Positions 17,933-26,745 are shown, counted from the stretch's first letter. The stretch is 64,000 nt of DNA from Alphaproteobacteria bacterium (GCA_028284945.1 JANQQJ010000033.1:180990-244989), one strand, 5' to 3'. Numbers and translations: made by a program. Notes: generated from the sequence alone by a model not told the origin.

Positions 17933-19309
17933 TTGGCTGATTCCGGGACTCCGTCTGCGGATCAAAAGCGACCGGCCCCGGCCAGCACAGATCTCGCCTT
18001 CAGTGACCGTGAAGGGGTCACACGTGGAACCCGTGCGTTCCTGGTTCATCCGTTCGTCCGCGGTGTGCCGGCGCGCCGGTCACCCGATGCCGCGCTGGAA
18101 GAACTGGCAGGGCTTGCTGAGGCCATTCAGCTGACGGAAGCGGGCCGGGAAGCCTGCGGTTTGCCTACCATTCGGCCCGCGACCTATCTGGGTACGGGAA
18201 AAGTTAAGGAACTGGCGGACAAGGTCAGGGACACCGAGTCAGAGCTTGTCATTGTCGATTGCCAGCTGACACCGGGCCAGCAGCAGAACCTGGAGCGTGA
18301 TCTTAAAGCAAAGGTCATTGATCGCACTGGGCTAATCCTTGAAATCTTTGGTGATCGGGCGCGCACAAAGGAGGGTGTGCTACAGGTGGAACTGGCGCAT
18401 CTGAGTTATCAGCGGGGGCGGCTGGTCAGGTCCTGGACCCACCTTGAGCGGCAGCGCGGCGGTGCTGGCTTCCTGGGTGGCCCCGGTGAACGCCAGATTG
18501 AGGCCGACAGACGGGTACTGAGTGACCGCATTGGCCGACTGAAGCGCGAACTGGAAACGGTTACCCGAACCCGAACCCTGCATCGCAAGAGCCGTCAGAA
18601 GGTGCCATATCCGGTCGTCGCACTGGTTGGCTATACCAATGCGGGCAAATCCACCCTGTTCAATCGACTGACCACCGGGGGTGTCTTTGCGGACGATATG
18701 CTATTCGCAACCCTCGACCCCACCATGCGGGGCGTTACGTTGCGGTCGGGGCGGCGGATTATCCTGTCTGACACGGTCGGATTCGTCTCCGATCTACCAA
18801 CCCATCTGGTCGCCGCGTTCCGGGCAACGCTGGAAGAAGTTCTTGAGGCCGATATTTTGCTTCATGTCCGTGACATTGCGCATGTCGAGTCCGACGAGCA
18901 GAAGGCGGACGTTCTCGACGTGCTTCAGTCGCTTGGCGCGCCACGGGAGGGCCAGCAACTGATCGAGGTCTGTAACAAGATCGATATGCTTGACGCAGCC
19001 GAGTGCGAGGCGTTGCAAGCCCGCGTGATGCGCCGGTCCGATGCAGTCGCCATGTCAGCGCAGACGGGTGAGGGGATGGACGATCTTCTCAACTTGCTGA
19101 ATGACCTGATGCTGCGCGATCAGCACATGGTTCAGGTTCAAGTCCCCTATAGTGACGGGGCAACCATCGCCTGGCTTTACGATCACGGGGATGTACTTGA
19201 TCGGGAGGATCAGGAGGATGGCGCGCGCTTCCAGGTCAGACTGTCGGATCAGGCGATCGGCAGACTTCGAAAGCAGACGGATGTGACCTTGTCGGAGGCT
19301 GCTGAGTAG
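17933..19309 (+). CDS. hflX: ribosome-associated GTPase HflX
   Basis: A 458-residue translation-factor GTPase that binds 50S subunits and rescues or splits stalled ribosomes. An N-terminal HflX domain (including TYLGTGKVKELA and GLILEIFGDRARTKEG) is followed by a glycine-rich linker, GGAGFLGGPGERQIEADRR. The GTPase domain has G1 GYTNAGKSTLFN near residue 233, G3 DTVGF and G4 NKID. The frame begins at a TTG at 17933, 2 bp after the hfq stop, which is plausible in a tightly packed operon. Confidence 0.95.
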   Translation: MADSGTPSADQKRPAPASTDLAFSDREGVTRGTRAFLVHPFVRGVPARRSPDAALEELAGLAEAIQLTEAGREACGLPTIRPATYLGTGKVKELADKVRDTESELVIVDCQLTPGQQQNLERDLKAKVIDRTGLILEIFGDRARTKEGVLQVELAHLSYQRGRLVRSWTHLERQRGGAGFLGGPGERQIEADRRVLSDRIGRLKRELETVTRTRTLHRKSRQKVPYPVVALVGYTNAGKSTLFNRLTTGGVFADDMLFATLDPTMRGVTLRSGRRIILSDTVGFVSDLPTHLVAAFRATLEEVLEADILLHVRDIAHVESDEQKADVLDVLQSLGAPREGQQLIEVCNKIDMLDAAECEALQARVMRRSDAVAMSAQTGEGMDDLLNLLNDLMLRDQHMVQVQVPYSDGATIAWLYDHGDVLDREDQEDGARFQVRLSDQAIGRLRKQTDVTLSEAAE

Positions 19310-19314
19310 GCGTG

Positions 19315-19343
19315 TTGACTTCAATCAGGCGGCTGCATATCGT
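19315..19343 (+). promoter_or_regulatory. putative sigma-70-type promoter for groES
   Basis: TTGACT (19315-19320), a 17-bp spacer, and TATCGT (19338-19343) about 65 bp before groES. No CIRCE operator (TTAGCACTC-N9-GAGTGCTAA) is present, so HrcA control is not indicated. Confidence 0.4.
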
Positions 19344-19408
19344 CTGCGCAATTCTGGCTGGCCCGCCGCGGCCCGCAGACCCAATGACAGTTCAAATGAG
19401 GTAATACT

Positions 19409-19696
19409 ATGGCGTTTCGACCGCTGCATGACCGCGTCCTTGTCCGTCGCATTGAGAGTGATGAAGTGACCGCGGGTGGCATCATTATTCCCGATTCTGC
19501 TCAGGAAAAACCGTCTGAAGGCGAGATTATTGCCGTCGGTGGCGGTGCCCGCCGGGAAGATGGTGTGCTTGAACCGATGAATGTTGCTGTCGGTGACCGC
19601 ATCCTATTCGGCAAGTACGCCGGCACCGAGGTCAAGCTGGATGGTGAAGACCTGATCATCATGAAGGAATCCGACATTCTCGGCACGCTCGGCTAA
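19409..19696 (+). CDS. groES: co-chaperonin GroES, without groEL beside it
   Basis: A 95-residue Gro[19 protein letters not shown] at the start, the mobile loop around [18 protein letters not shown], and the C-terminal [20 protein letters not shown]. It caps the GroEL ring during protein folding. Normally groEL follows within about 100 bp. Here the next genes are a tiny ORF and a convergent decarboxylase-like gene, so this copy is solitary. A complete groESL may exist elsewhere. No CIRCE element is seen upstream. Confidence 0.95.
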   Translation: MAFRPLHDRVLVRRIESDEVTAGGIIIPDSAQEKPSEGEIIAVGGGARREDGVLEPMNVAVGDRILFGKYAGTEVKLDGEDLIIMKESDILGTLG

Positions 19697-19783
19697 GCCG
19701 GAGGCCTCACAATAAAGCGGCACCTGACGCATTCAGCTTCGGTTCATCAATGGTTTTCTATGGTCAGCGCTATGGAGCAGACC

Positions 19784-19873
19784 ATGAAAACATTGATGGA
19801 ACGCATGGCGGCACCGATGGCCTTGTTGATCTTGGCCGTTTTGGTTGCCGCATTCGGCCGCGCGCTCAGCTAG
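19784..19873 (+). CDS. possible 29-residue membrane microprotein
   Basis: A short frame starting KTLMERMAAP and continuing with a single hydrophobic helix of about 14 residues (ALLILAVLVAAFG), ending RALS before a TAG. In-frame ATGs at 19760 and 19772 would lengthen it to 37 or 33 residues. It fills the space where groEL would be expected and overlaps the convergent gene by 4 bp. Evidence for coding is only the start, the helix and the stop. Confidence 0.3.
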   Translation: MKTLMERMAAPMALLILAVLVAAFGRALS

Positions 19874-20229
19874 GTATCGAGTTCCTCGAAGACTTCGCGT
19901 GCGACCCGCAGGCCGTTCACCGCTGCCGGCCACCCGGCATAATGCGCGACGTGGATCATCATCTCCTCAATCGCCTGATGACTGATCCCGGCATTCACGG
20001 CCCCACGCAGATGGGTTTTGAGTTGAAGCTCCTTGCCCATCACGGTGAGGGCCACGCAGGTAATCATTGAGCGTTCGCGCAGTTCAAGCCCCTGCCGGGT
20101 CCACACGTCGCCGAACAGATGCCCGATCGTGATGTCCATAAAGTCGTCGCGGCCGGGTGTCGGGTCGACGGTGTCGCCGAACAGCTCCTTCATCCGCGCG
20201 ACGCCGCGGTCAATTTTCTCGTCAGCCAT
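19870..20229 (-). CDS. carboxymuconolactone decarboxylase-family protein
   Basis: A 119-residue AhpD-like/CMD-family protein. It has the LFGDVWTRQGLELRERSMIT stretch followed by VALTVMGKELQLKTHL, then GAVNAGISHQAIEEMMIHVAHYAGWPAA. This is the gamma-carboxymuconolactone decarboxylase type (PcaC-like) and lacks the CxxC of peroxidase members. No protocatechuate genes surround it, so the substrate is open. A purine-rich ribosome site precedes the ATG. Confidence 0.85.
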   Translation of the reverse strand: MADEKIDRGVARMKELFGDTVDPTPGRDDFMDITIGHLFGDVWTRQGLELRERSMITCVALTVMGKELQLKTHLRGAVNAGISHQAIEEMMIHVAHYAGWPAAVNGLRVAREVFEELDT

Positions 20230-20339
20230 GTGGCCCTCCCCTGATTTTCCCTTAAGGGGCCATCATAGCCAAAGGCCGGGTACTTATCCCAGTTCGTACT
20301 TGATAGTGAGGTAGCGCGGCGCGCCAGGTCGACTAAAGG

Positions 20340-21170
20340 CTAATCAGCCGCTTCGTTTCGCAGCTCTTTCTTGGCGCGTTGCCAGAGCGCTTCCATTTCA
20401 TCGAGAGACTTGTCTTCGATCCGCTCGCCTGAGTCAGCAAGGATCCGTTCCATGCGCCGGAACCGCTGTTCAAAACGCCTGTTTGTGCCGCGAAGCGCGC
20501 GCTCCGGGTCGACGTCGTGAGAGCGGGCAATATTCGTCCAGACAAACAGAATGTCGCCAAGCTCGGCCTCGATGGCGGCCTTGTTGCCGCCTGCCTTCCT
20601 GGCCTTCTCCAGTTCGATATCAAATTCGTCCAATTCTTCTTGCAGTTTGGCCCGCACCTGTTCCGGTGAGAGCCAATCAAATCCCACGCGGGCAGCACGT
20701 TTGGACAGCTTTACTGCGCGCATCAGTGCCGGGTAGCGGTGGGCGACGCCGTCCAGGACGCTGGGGATTTGGCCGGCGGCGCGCGCCTTTTCTTCGCGTT
20801 CCTTGTTCTTGTGTTCTTCCCAGGCGACGGTCTGCGCATCGGCATCGGCGACGCTGGTCCCCTCAAACACATGCGGGTGGCGGCGCAGCATCTTGGCGCA
20901 AACCGCGTTCACCACGTCATCGAAGGTGAAGTCGCCAGCTTCAGCCGCCATCTGGGCGTGAAAAACGACCTGAAACAGCAGATCGCCGAGTTCGTCTCTC
21001 AGCGCATCCATGTCCCGATCGGCAATCGCCTCGCCGACTTCATAGGCTTCTTCGATGGTATAGGGCGCAATCGTGTCGAAGTCCTGTTCCAGATCCCACG
21101 GGCAGCCTTCTTGAGGGTGGCGAAGCTTGCGCATGATTCCCAAAAGGTCGGTGATGTCGAACTGGCTCAT
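20340..21170 (-). CDS. mazG: nucleoside triphosphate pyrophosphohydrolase MazG
   Basis: A 276-residue tandem-domain MazG that hydrolyses (d)NTPs to monophosphates and pyrophosphate. The first domain has LRHPQEGCPWDLEQDFDTIA then YTIEEAYEVGEAI and DELGDLLFQVVFHA, giving the EExxE...ExxD metal motif. The second half has a similar EELDEFDIELEKA / EAELGDILFVWTNIAR pair. The start at 21170 (SQFDITDLLGIM) is chosen over 21227, whose extra residues overlap the neighbouring gene. It lies 10 bp downstream of the LpxR-like gene on the same strand. Confidence 0.93.
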   Translation of the reverse strand: MSQFDITDLLGIMRKLRHPQEGCPWDLEQDFDTIAPYTIEEAYEVGEAIADRDMDALRDELGDLLFQVVFHAQMAAEAGDFTFDDVVNAVCAKMLRRHPHVFEGTSVADADAQTVAWEEHKNKEREEKARAAGQIPSVLDGVAHRYPALMRAVKLSKRAARVGFDWLSPEQVRAKLQEELDEFDIELEKARKAGGNKAAIEAELGDILFVWTNIARSHDVDPERALRGTNRRFEQRFRRMERILADSGERIEDKSLDEMEALWQRAKKELRNEAAD

Positions 21171-21180
21171 GGGGCAATCT

Positions 21181-22188
21181 CTAATAGGCGAAGGTGACGG
21201 AAACACCGCCGAATCTATTGCTGCCATCCTGCCCGTCGAATTCCCCGCTGCGCAAGGTGATGCTGAAGGTCAGACGGACCGGTGGCAGCCCCAAGACCCC
21301 ATCCAGCACCATGATGAACCCGGCTGTCAGATCACCGACCAATGCCTTGCTGCGAACGCCGTGACTGTCGCGGAATGTATTGCCGTCCAGAAAAATGTTC
21401 CGGGCAACAGCGCGCCCCTCGACGCCAATAAAGACCGACCAGCCGAAGCTTCCGCCTGTTGGGCCAATGATGCCGGAGCCGGGCAGGGCAGGCGAAATGC
21501 GTGGTAGCGTGCGCCAGCTGGTCCCCTTGCTGAGCTGCAGCGTCAGCCCGGTCGCGGCATAGGTGAAGACATTGCCCAGGGACGCGCCGGCATGGGGGTG
21601 CAGAGAGAGCAGGGGGCCACCGTTATCGGCCCCCAGCGGCAGGTGCCATTGGCGCCGATAGGCCAGATTGATGCCGGGTTCGTTGCGCAACTGGTTTGGC
21701 CAGCCATTGGCGGGCCGGAAACCGAACCAGCGATGCCAGGCGCGCTGGAAGCGCCCCGCCTGTGACGCGGGGCCGACGAGGCCAAGTGTCAGTTCAACCT
21801 GATCGGTCCATCTAGGGGTCGCGAGTTCGACACCTGTGGTGAGGTAAAGCCAGCCGCCGAACGGATGATCGTCTTCAATCAGCTCAGGGTCGGTAATGTC
21901 CGACGGTGTGTACATGTTCTGGCCAAATTGGAGGTATGGGCGAGGCGTGCTCCCCTCGGGCCGACTAAGCAACAAGCCTTCCAGCAGACCGGTCAGGCCC
22001 AGCATGGACCGGCGCTCTTTCGGCACCCAATCGATCCGGAAGCCATTCGAATAATGCCGGTCTCGGTCGCTCACCATCACGTCGTTCTCAACGACAATCG
22101 AGACATAGCCATGGGGAGCGTCGCTGGCCGACACCATATTGGGCAGCAGACATGCCCATAGGCAGACAGCTAATCGAAATGGATGCAT
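21181..22188 (-). CDS. LpxR-like outer-membrane lipid A deacylase family protein
   Basis: A 335-residue protein with a signal peptide (LAVCLWACLLPNMVSA, cleavage near residue 22) and the DUF2219/LpxR start: VSIVVENDVMVSDRDRHYSNGFRIDW, with Asn and Asp in the calcium-dependent active-site region. The rest alternates short strands such as LELTLGLVGPASQ and ends in the aromatic FGGVSVTFAY, as outer-membrane beta barrels do. LpxR removes the 3'-acyloxyacyl chain from lipid A, but many family members are untested. The window has no other lipid A genes. Confidence 0.8.
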   Translation of the reverse strand: MHPFRLAVCLWACLLPNMVSASDAPHGYVSIVVENDVMVSDRDRHYSNGFRIDWVPKERRSMLGLTGLLEGLLLSRPEGSTPRPYLQFGQNMYTPSDITDPELIEDDHPFGGWLYLTTGVELATPRWTDQVELTLGLVGPASQAGRFQRAWHRWFGFRPANGWPNQLRNEPGINLAYRRQWHLPLGADNGGPLLSLHPHAGASLGNVFTYAATGLTLQLSKGTSWRTLPRISPALPGSGIIGPTGGSFGWSVFIGVEGRAVARNIFLDGNTFRDSHGVRSKALVGDLTAGFIMVLDGVLGLPPVRLTFSITLRSGEFDGQDGSNRFGGVSVTFAY

Positions 22189-22253
22189 TCCCGAGTCCGG
22201 TGGCGTTGACGACGCGCGCGCGTCCTATAGCATGGTGGAGATAGGGGGACACC

Positions 22254-23045
22254 ATGCCAGATCAACGATTGCTATCGCTTGCTACCGGGACCTTGCCGGA
22301 GTTTTCGCCTGCCGAAGTGACCCGGGCCTGTGCGGAAGCGGGATGGCCTGCCTGTGGCATCTGGTACGACCCTGAAACCTGGACCGACGCAACGACGGCG
22401 GACGTGGCAAAGGCGTTTTCAGAAACCGGTATTATCCCGCTGGATATCGAGGTGGTTTGGATTCAGCCGGACGGCCCTGACCCCAACCATCAACGGCTGA
22501 TTGAAGCGGGCGGAGAGATTGGCGCACGCAATGTGCTGATTGTGAGTTCGGATCCTGATCGTGCTGAAACCAAACGCCGGTTTGCCGAGATTTGCGGCTG
22601 GGCCGCTGATGCGGGCATGAATGCATGCCTTGAGTTTTTGCCGATTACCGAGATCAAGACGCTGGCGGATGCGCTGGACGTGTTGAACGATGTCGACCAC
22701 CCGAACGCCAAACTGCTGATTGATCCCACCCATCTGGCGCGGTCTGGTGGTCATCCTGATCTTTTGAAGGACGTGTCGCCGGACCTGCTCAGCTATGCTC
22801 AATTTTGTGACGGAGTCGCGGCGTTGCCGGACGATGACATCCAGACGATTCTGAACGAGGCTGTCGATGGGCGGTTGATGCCGGGGGAAGGGGCCTTGCC
22901 CATCGCAGCGCTGCTGAAGATATTGCCGGACGATCTGCCCCTGGCGGTCGAGCTGCGGTCAAAAGCCTTGCGGGATGCCCATCCAGACCCGGTCGCCCGC
23001 GCCCGCGCTGTTCTGGACGCGACGACCGGCTATCTGGAGAGCTAG
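22254..23045 (+). CDS. sugar phosphate isomerase/epimerase-like TIM-barrel protein
   Basis: A 263-residue protein of the xylose-isomerase-like AP-endonuclease-2 fold. Strand-end residues expected of the family are visible: DIEVVW early, GARNVLIVSSDPD, NACLEFLPITEIKT, and AKLLIDPTHLARSGG with an Asp-x-x-His metal motif. The late strand LSYAQFCDG and the PGEGALPIAALLKIL region match IolE/IolI-like proteins. The substrate is unknown. A strong GGGGG-containing ribosome site precedes the ATG at 22254. Confidence 0.8.
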   Translation: MPDQRLLSLATGTLPEFSPAEVTRACAEAGWPACGIWYDPETWTDATTADVAKAFSETGIIPLDIEVVWIQPDGPDPNHQRLIEAGGEIGARNVLIVSSDPDRAETKRRFAEICGWAADAGMNACLEFLPITEIKTLADALDVLNDVDHPNAKLLIDPTHLARSGGHPDLLKDVSPDLLSYAQFCDGVAALPDDDIQTILNEAVDGRLMPGEGALPIAALLKILPDDLPLAVELRSKALRDAHPDPVARARAVLDATTGYLES

Positions 23046-23055
23046 TGGTTCCGGA

Positions 23056-23517
23056 TCAGTTCAGTTCGGTCAGGGGCATGTACTGAACGTCGAACCAGTT
23101 TCGGTCCGCCATCTGGATCTTTTCGTCGACATCCATTTTCCACGCGTCGAGCAGGTCCGGCGAGACGGTGAAGTAGAGCTTGTCATCGACAATGGCGAAG
23201 GACATGGGATCACCCGGCACTTTGACACCCTGGCTGACACCGTGTGCGCAATGGCCGCCATATTGCGGGACATAGCGATCCGGATTGGCGGTGAAGATGT
23301 CGCGGTGTTCTGCCTTGGCAAACAGGTAAAGCGTGCCGTCATGCACCGCGACGATGTTGCCCTGGCCGCGAACCGGCTTGCCTTCGGTGAAATAGGCGAC
23401 AGGGTCGTAGCCAGAGATTGCAGGGGCAGCGCTGCTTTGGCCGTCATCAGACGCCGCGGCGGGCATGGCTGTCACGGCAACAACGGCAATGATCAGGGAC
23501 TGGAAAACTTTAGGCAT
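23056..23517 (-). CDS. secreted YHS-domain protein, copy 1
   Basis: A 153-residue protein with a signal peptide (SLIIAVVAVTAMPAAA, cleavage near residue 22). The YHS-type core begins SGYDPVAYFTEGKPVRG and includes LYLFAKAEHRDIFTANPDRY, then VPQYGGHCAHGVSQG. The Cys in YGGHC is the position where selenocysteine or cysteine occurs in members of this family as I recall. It probably binds a metal or takes part in periplasmic redox reactions, but no function is established. A paralogue lies 204 bp upstream on the same strand (23721-24182). Confidence 0.8.
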   Translation of the reverse strand: MPKVFQSLIIAVVAVTAMPAAASDDGQSSAAPAISGYDPVAYFTEGKPVRGQGNIVAVHDGTLYLFAKAEHRDIFTANPDRYVPQYGGHCAHGVSQGVKVPGDPMSFAIVDDKLYFTVSPDLLDAWKMDVDEKIQMADRNWFDVQYMPLTELN

Positions 23518-23670
23518 GGGTCTCTCCTCGGGAAGGGATGTTGAGACCCCAAAGACTAATCAGGCTGCCTTCCGCGTCACTTAACAGCTGCTGACATCGC
23601 GTCACGTGCCAGTGATTGGGGTGTGACCAGAACCACCGCCGCCCCATAAAGAAAGGGCGGAATGAAGAAA

Positions 23671-23692
23671 GGGCGGACCGTTCGGCCCGCCC
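23671..23692 (-). terminator. hairpin terminator downstream of YHS copy 2
   Basis: A near-perfect 10-bp stem (GGGCGGACCG with CGGCCCGCCC, one mismatch). On the minus strand it is followed by TTTCTTC. It is preceded on the plus strand by a direct repeat GAAAGGGCGG at 23651-23660 and 23668-23677. It probably ends the 23721-24182 transcript. Confidence 0.55.
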
Positions 23693-23720
23693 TCTTTTAG
23701 CGACTTATGGGGTAGGGAGT

Positions 23721-24182
23721 TTAGAGATCAGCGGGGGAGACATCCTTAATGCCCGGCCAGTTGTTGTCGGCCTTGGTAATGTTACCCGGAATATCTTTCG
23801 ACCAGTGCTTGGCGACCTGCTTTGAGACATTCAGGTAGAGCTTACCGTCAACGATTTTCCACGCCTCTGGATCGATCGGGATCTTCTTGCCCAGGGCAAC
23901 ACCCATGGCGCAATAACCGCCATATTGCGGCAGAAAGGCTGTGGGGTCCGCTTCAAAGGCCACCTTGTTGGCATCGCTTGAAAACAGATAGACGACGTCG
24001 TCATAAATCGCGACATGGCCGTTTTCACCCTGGGTCGGTACACCTTCATTGAAGTAGGCGACGGGGTCATAGCCGCGCAGGCCGACCGCATTGGTATCAA
24101 TGCCGGCGGCCGATGCCGTGACCGGTGCGACAACAAAGAGCGCCAGCGCGCCCAGGAAAAAATTTCGGATACGAGTAGTCAT
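23721..24182 (-). CDS. secreted YHS-domain protein, copy 2
   Basis: A 153-residue paralogue of the preceding gene. The signal peptide is FFLGALALFVVAPVTASAAG, cleavage near residue 26. The core reads LRGYDPVAYFNEGVPTQG, then VVYLFSSDANKVAFEADPTAFLPQYGGYCAMGVALG, with the conserved Cys of the YGG-x-C turn. The C-terminal half (GKLYLNVSKQVAKHWSKDI) aligns with LYFTVSPDLLDAWKMDV of copy 1. An 18-bp perfect dyad at 24253-24270 lies in its promoter region. Confidence 0.8.
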   Translation of the reverse strand: MTTRIRNFFLGALALFVVAPVTASAAGIDTNAVGLRGYDPVAYFNEGVPTQGENGHVAIYDDVVYLFSSDANKVAFEADPTAFLPQYGGYCAMGVALGKKIPIDPEAWKIVDGKLYLNVSKQVAKHWSKDIPGNITKADNNWPGIKDVSPADL

Positions 24183-24252
24183 AGTCAGGTTCCTTCGAGT
24201 TGCTGTTTCGATGAGACGAACCTAGCGACCCCGAACCAGACACGCTAATCAC

Positions 24253-24270
24253 ATAGACAGGTCTGTCTAT
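24253..24270. promoter_or_regulatory. perfect 18-bp dyad, TetR-type operator candidate
   Basis: ATAGACAG-GT-CTGTCTAT, 71-88 bp before the YHS copy 2 start and 137 bp before the siderophore-receptor start. The shape (8-2-8, AGACAG arms) resembles TetR-family operators. No TetR gene lies nearby, so the binding protein is unknown. Confidence 0.45.
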
Positions 24271-24320
24271 CACGGATGCGTGAGAGGATGGTGAGTTGGA
24301 AAAGTGGATAGGACACATAT

Positions 24321-24343
24321 TCGCAAATAAGAATCAGTTGCAT
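24321..24343. promoter_or_regulatory. Fur-box-like site before the siderophore receptor
   Basis: The sequence contains GCAAATAAGAATCAGTTGCA, an imperfect dyad bounded by GCAA and TTGC around AAGAATCA. This is the usual shape of Fur boxes before TonB receptors in proteobacteria. A second AT-rich stretch with TCTCAATAATGAAAATC lies at 24371-24387. Iron repression of the downstream three-gene unit is inferred. Confidence 0.5.
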
Positions 24344-24406
24344 TAACAACGGCACCCTTCTAAGAATCACTCTCAATAATGAAAATCGAGTGTGGAGGGG
24401 TCATCT

Positions 24407-26734
24407 GTGAGACCGGGTAGAAATTTCATTAGAATTCTGGCGTTTGCCATTGCGTTCGTCATGACAACTGGCGCCGCTGTGCTGGCTCAAGACGAGACGG
24501 AGGATGAAGTAAAGGCAGATAAGTCCCCGGTGGTTCGGGAAACCATCGTAACGACCGGCTTCAAACGCGACTATCTGAACACGACCGCCCAGTCGGCAGT
24601 CGGCCTCGCTCTACCCATTCTGGAAACGCCGGCTGCGATCAGTGTGGTGACCCAGGACATCTTGCAGGACCAACAGGTCAACAATGTCGACGATGCGCTT
24701 CGCAACGTCGCGGCCGTCACGAAGTTCAAGACCGGCAATGGCGGCGAGGAAAAGTTTTCCATCCGTGGATTTGATGCATCCCAATCGATCTACAAAGATG
24801 GCGCTCGAATCAACAACGCCCTGAACGCATCCAATATCCCGTCAACCGAGACGGCCAATATCGAACGCATCGAGGTGCTGAAGGGGCCTGCGGGCCTGAT
24901 CTACGGTCAGGGTGAGCCTGGCGGCGTGATTAACTATGTCACGAAGAAGCCGCAATTAGACCCCTACTACAGTGCTGAGGCCATTGCCGGAAACTATGAC
25001 TTCTACAAGCTTGAAGTCGATGCGACCGGCCGCCTGGGCAACAGTGATCGTTTTGCGTTCCGGCTGGTCGGCGCGTATGAAAACTCCGACAGTTTCCGCG
25101 ATGAAGTTGAGCGGGAACGAGTGCTTCTGAATCCTACAGTCAGCGCCTTCTTCGGTAACCGGTCGTCTGTCACCCTGGGGTTCGAATATCTCAATGACGA
25201 ATACACGCAGGACCGCGGCCAGGTCCTCGATGGAGACACCGTCGCTGGCTATTTCTACAACGAGGACATTCAGGACGAGACGCAGTTTTACGGCATTCCG
25301 GATTGGAACCGCGACACCAAGGCCGAGTCCATGCGCTACTATGCGCTGATCGATCTCACCCTGACTGATTTCTGGCGGGTAGAGATTTCGGCTTCACGGA
25401 CCGAAAACGACAAGACCAACGTGGATTCGTCGCCGCTTCCTGTTTTCGCCAATAGCGGTGTCATCGGAAGTCTCAGCGACTTCTTCCAGGCCAATGTTGG
25501 GGTGCCGCTGACCGGTGCCGGTGATTTCACAGATGTCGTTTTCATTCAGCCCCGCCAGACCGTGGGGAAGGGGACTGCCAACCAGGTGAAGGTCTCAAAC
25601 TTCCTGAATTTCTCAACAGGGGGTATCGAGCATGAGTTGCTTGCCTCATTCAGCTTTGAGAGCAAACGCACCGAGAATCAGAGTTTCCGGGGAGATAACA
25701 ACGTTATCTTTAACCTGCTGACCGAGGAGTATTTTGTCGCGGACTTTTCTGCCATACCAGGCGCCTTGGCGGACGGCATTTTAGAGCCAGGAGAGGTGCT
25801 GGGTCCGGTCGATTTCGGCCTGCGTGACCGTGGTTTTTCTCTTGCTGACAAAACTGAGGAATATGGCATCAACCTGATCGACCTGATCCGCCTGACGGAT
25901 CAGTGGAGCGTCTTGGCCGGATTTCGGTATTCAGACTTCAACAACATCCTCAGGCCGTCAGGGGACGACACGAATTTCAGCTTCCGCGGCGGCATTGTCT
26001 ATGAACCGGTCGAAGACATGTCGTTCTATGCCAGCTTCGCCGAAGGGTATACGCCGACCGTATTACTGGGCGTGGATGAAAACCCCGTCGATCCAGAGAC
26101 ATCCAAGTCATGGGAGATTGGCGCGAAGTTCCTGTTGAACGACGGCAGGCTCTTGATCACCGCGGCCGCCTTTATAATGGATCTGAAGGGCGTTCCCTTC
26201 GTGACCAATCCGGGCGCGCCCGTTGCCGAACAGCGATACGAAAACGCTGGCCGGATCAGCAGTGACGGTTTTGAAATCGAGGTGACCGGCCAGATCACAG
26301 AAAACTGGCGTATTCAGGCCGGCTACGCATTTCTCGATACAAAGATCGCGGAAGGCGGAACAGGCGAATTCGGGTCGGTTTTTCCGACCGGAAATCGCAT
26401 CAACGGTGTGCCGAAACACAGCTTCAACCTTTTCACCATTTACGAATGGGAAATCGCCAATGCGGGAACCTTCGGGTTCGGTGGTGGCATTTTCTATCAG
26501 GACGATGTCTTTATCAGCACCGAGAACAACGCCCGGTACAAGAGTTTCGTTCAGGTCGACCTTGTGACCTATTACAAGACCGACCGTTGGAAAGCTCAGC
26601 TCAATATCAAGAATCTGCTGGACCAGGACGCCCGCCAGGCGCAGGCGCTGACCACGACAGACACGTTTGCCGGTATTCGGGTCGGCACGATTAATCCGCT
26701 CACCGTGACCGGCTCAATCGCCGTCGAGTTCTAG
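24407..26734 (+). CDS. TonB-dependent siderophore receptor
   Basis: A 775-residue outer-membrane receptor. The signal peptide ends AAVLA-Q near residue 27. A plug domain follows with PAAISVVTQDILQDQQVNNV and the IERIEVLKGPAGLIYGQGEPGGVINYVTKKP block typical of the FpvA/FhuE/FoxA siderophore type. About 22 amphipathic strands follow, and the chain ends in Phe (TGSIAVEF). No N-terminal secretin-like signalling domain is present. The GTG at 24407 is chosen because GGAGGGG lies 6 bp upstream; an in-frame GTG at 24392 would overlap that site. The downstream PepSY gene is 11 bp away. Confidence 0.93.
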   Translation: MRPGRNFIRILAFAIAFVMTTGAAVLAQDETEDEVKADKSPVVRETIVTTGFKRDYLNTTAQSAVGLALPILETPAAISVVTQDILQDQQVNNVDDALRNVAAVTKFKTGNGGEEKFSIRGFDASQSIYKDGARINNALNASNIPSTETANIERIEVLKGPAGLIYGQGEPGGVINYVTKKPQLDPYYSAEAIAGNYDFYKLEVDATGRLGNSDRFAFRLVGAYENSDSFRDEVERERVLLNPTVSAFFGNRSSVTLGFEYLNDEYTQDRGQVLDGDTVAGYFYNEDIQDETQFYGIPDWNRDTKAESMRYYALIDLTLTDFWRVEISASRTENDKTNVDSSPLPVFANSGVIGSLSDFFQANVGVPLTGAGDFTDVVFIQPRQTVGKGTANQVKVSNFLNFSTGGIEHELLASFSFESKRTENQSFRGDNNVIFNLLTEEYFVADFSAIPGALADGILEPGEVLGPVDFGLRDRGFSLADKTEEYGINLIDLIRLTDQWSVLAGFRYSDFNNILRPSGDDTNFSFRGGIVYEPVEDMSFYASFAEGYTPTVLLGVDENPVDPETSKSWEIGAKFLLNDGRLLITAAAFIMDLKGVPFVTNPGAPVAEQRYENAGRISSDGFEIEVTGQITENWRIQAGYAFLDTKIAEGGTGEFGSVFPTGNRINGVPKHSFNLFTIYEWEIANAGTFGFGGGIFYQDDVFISTENNARYKSFVQVDLVTYYKTDRWKAQLNIKNLLDQDARQAQALTTTDTFAGIRVGTINPLTVTGSIAVEF

Positions 26735-26745
26735 GGGCAGGGCCT

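Noticed and set aside
19310..19408. CIRCE operator before groES
   Set aside because: No TTAGCACTC-N9-GAGTGCTAA is present.
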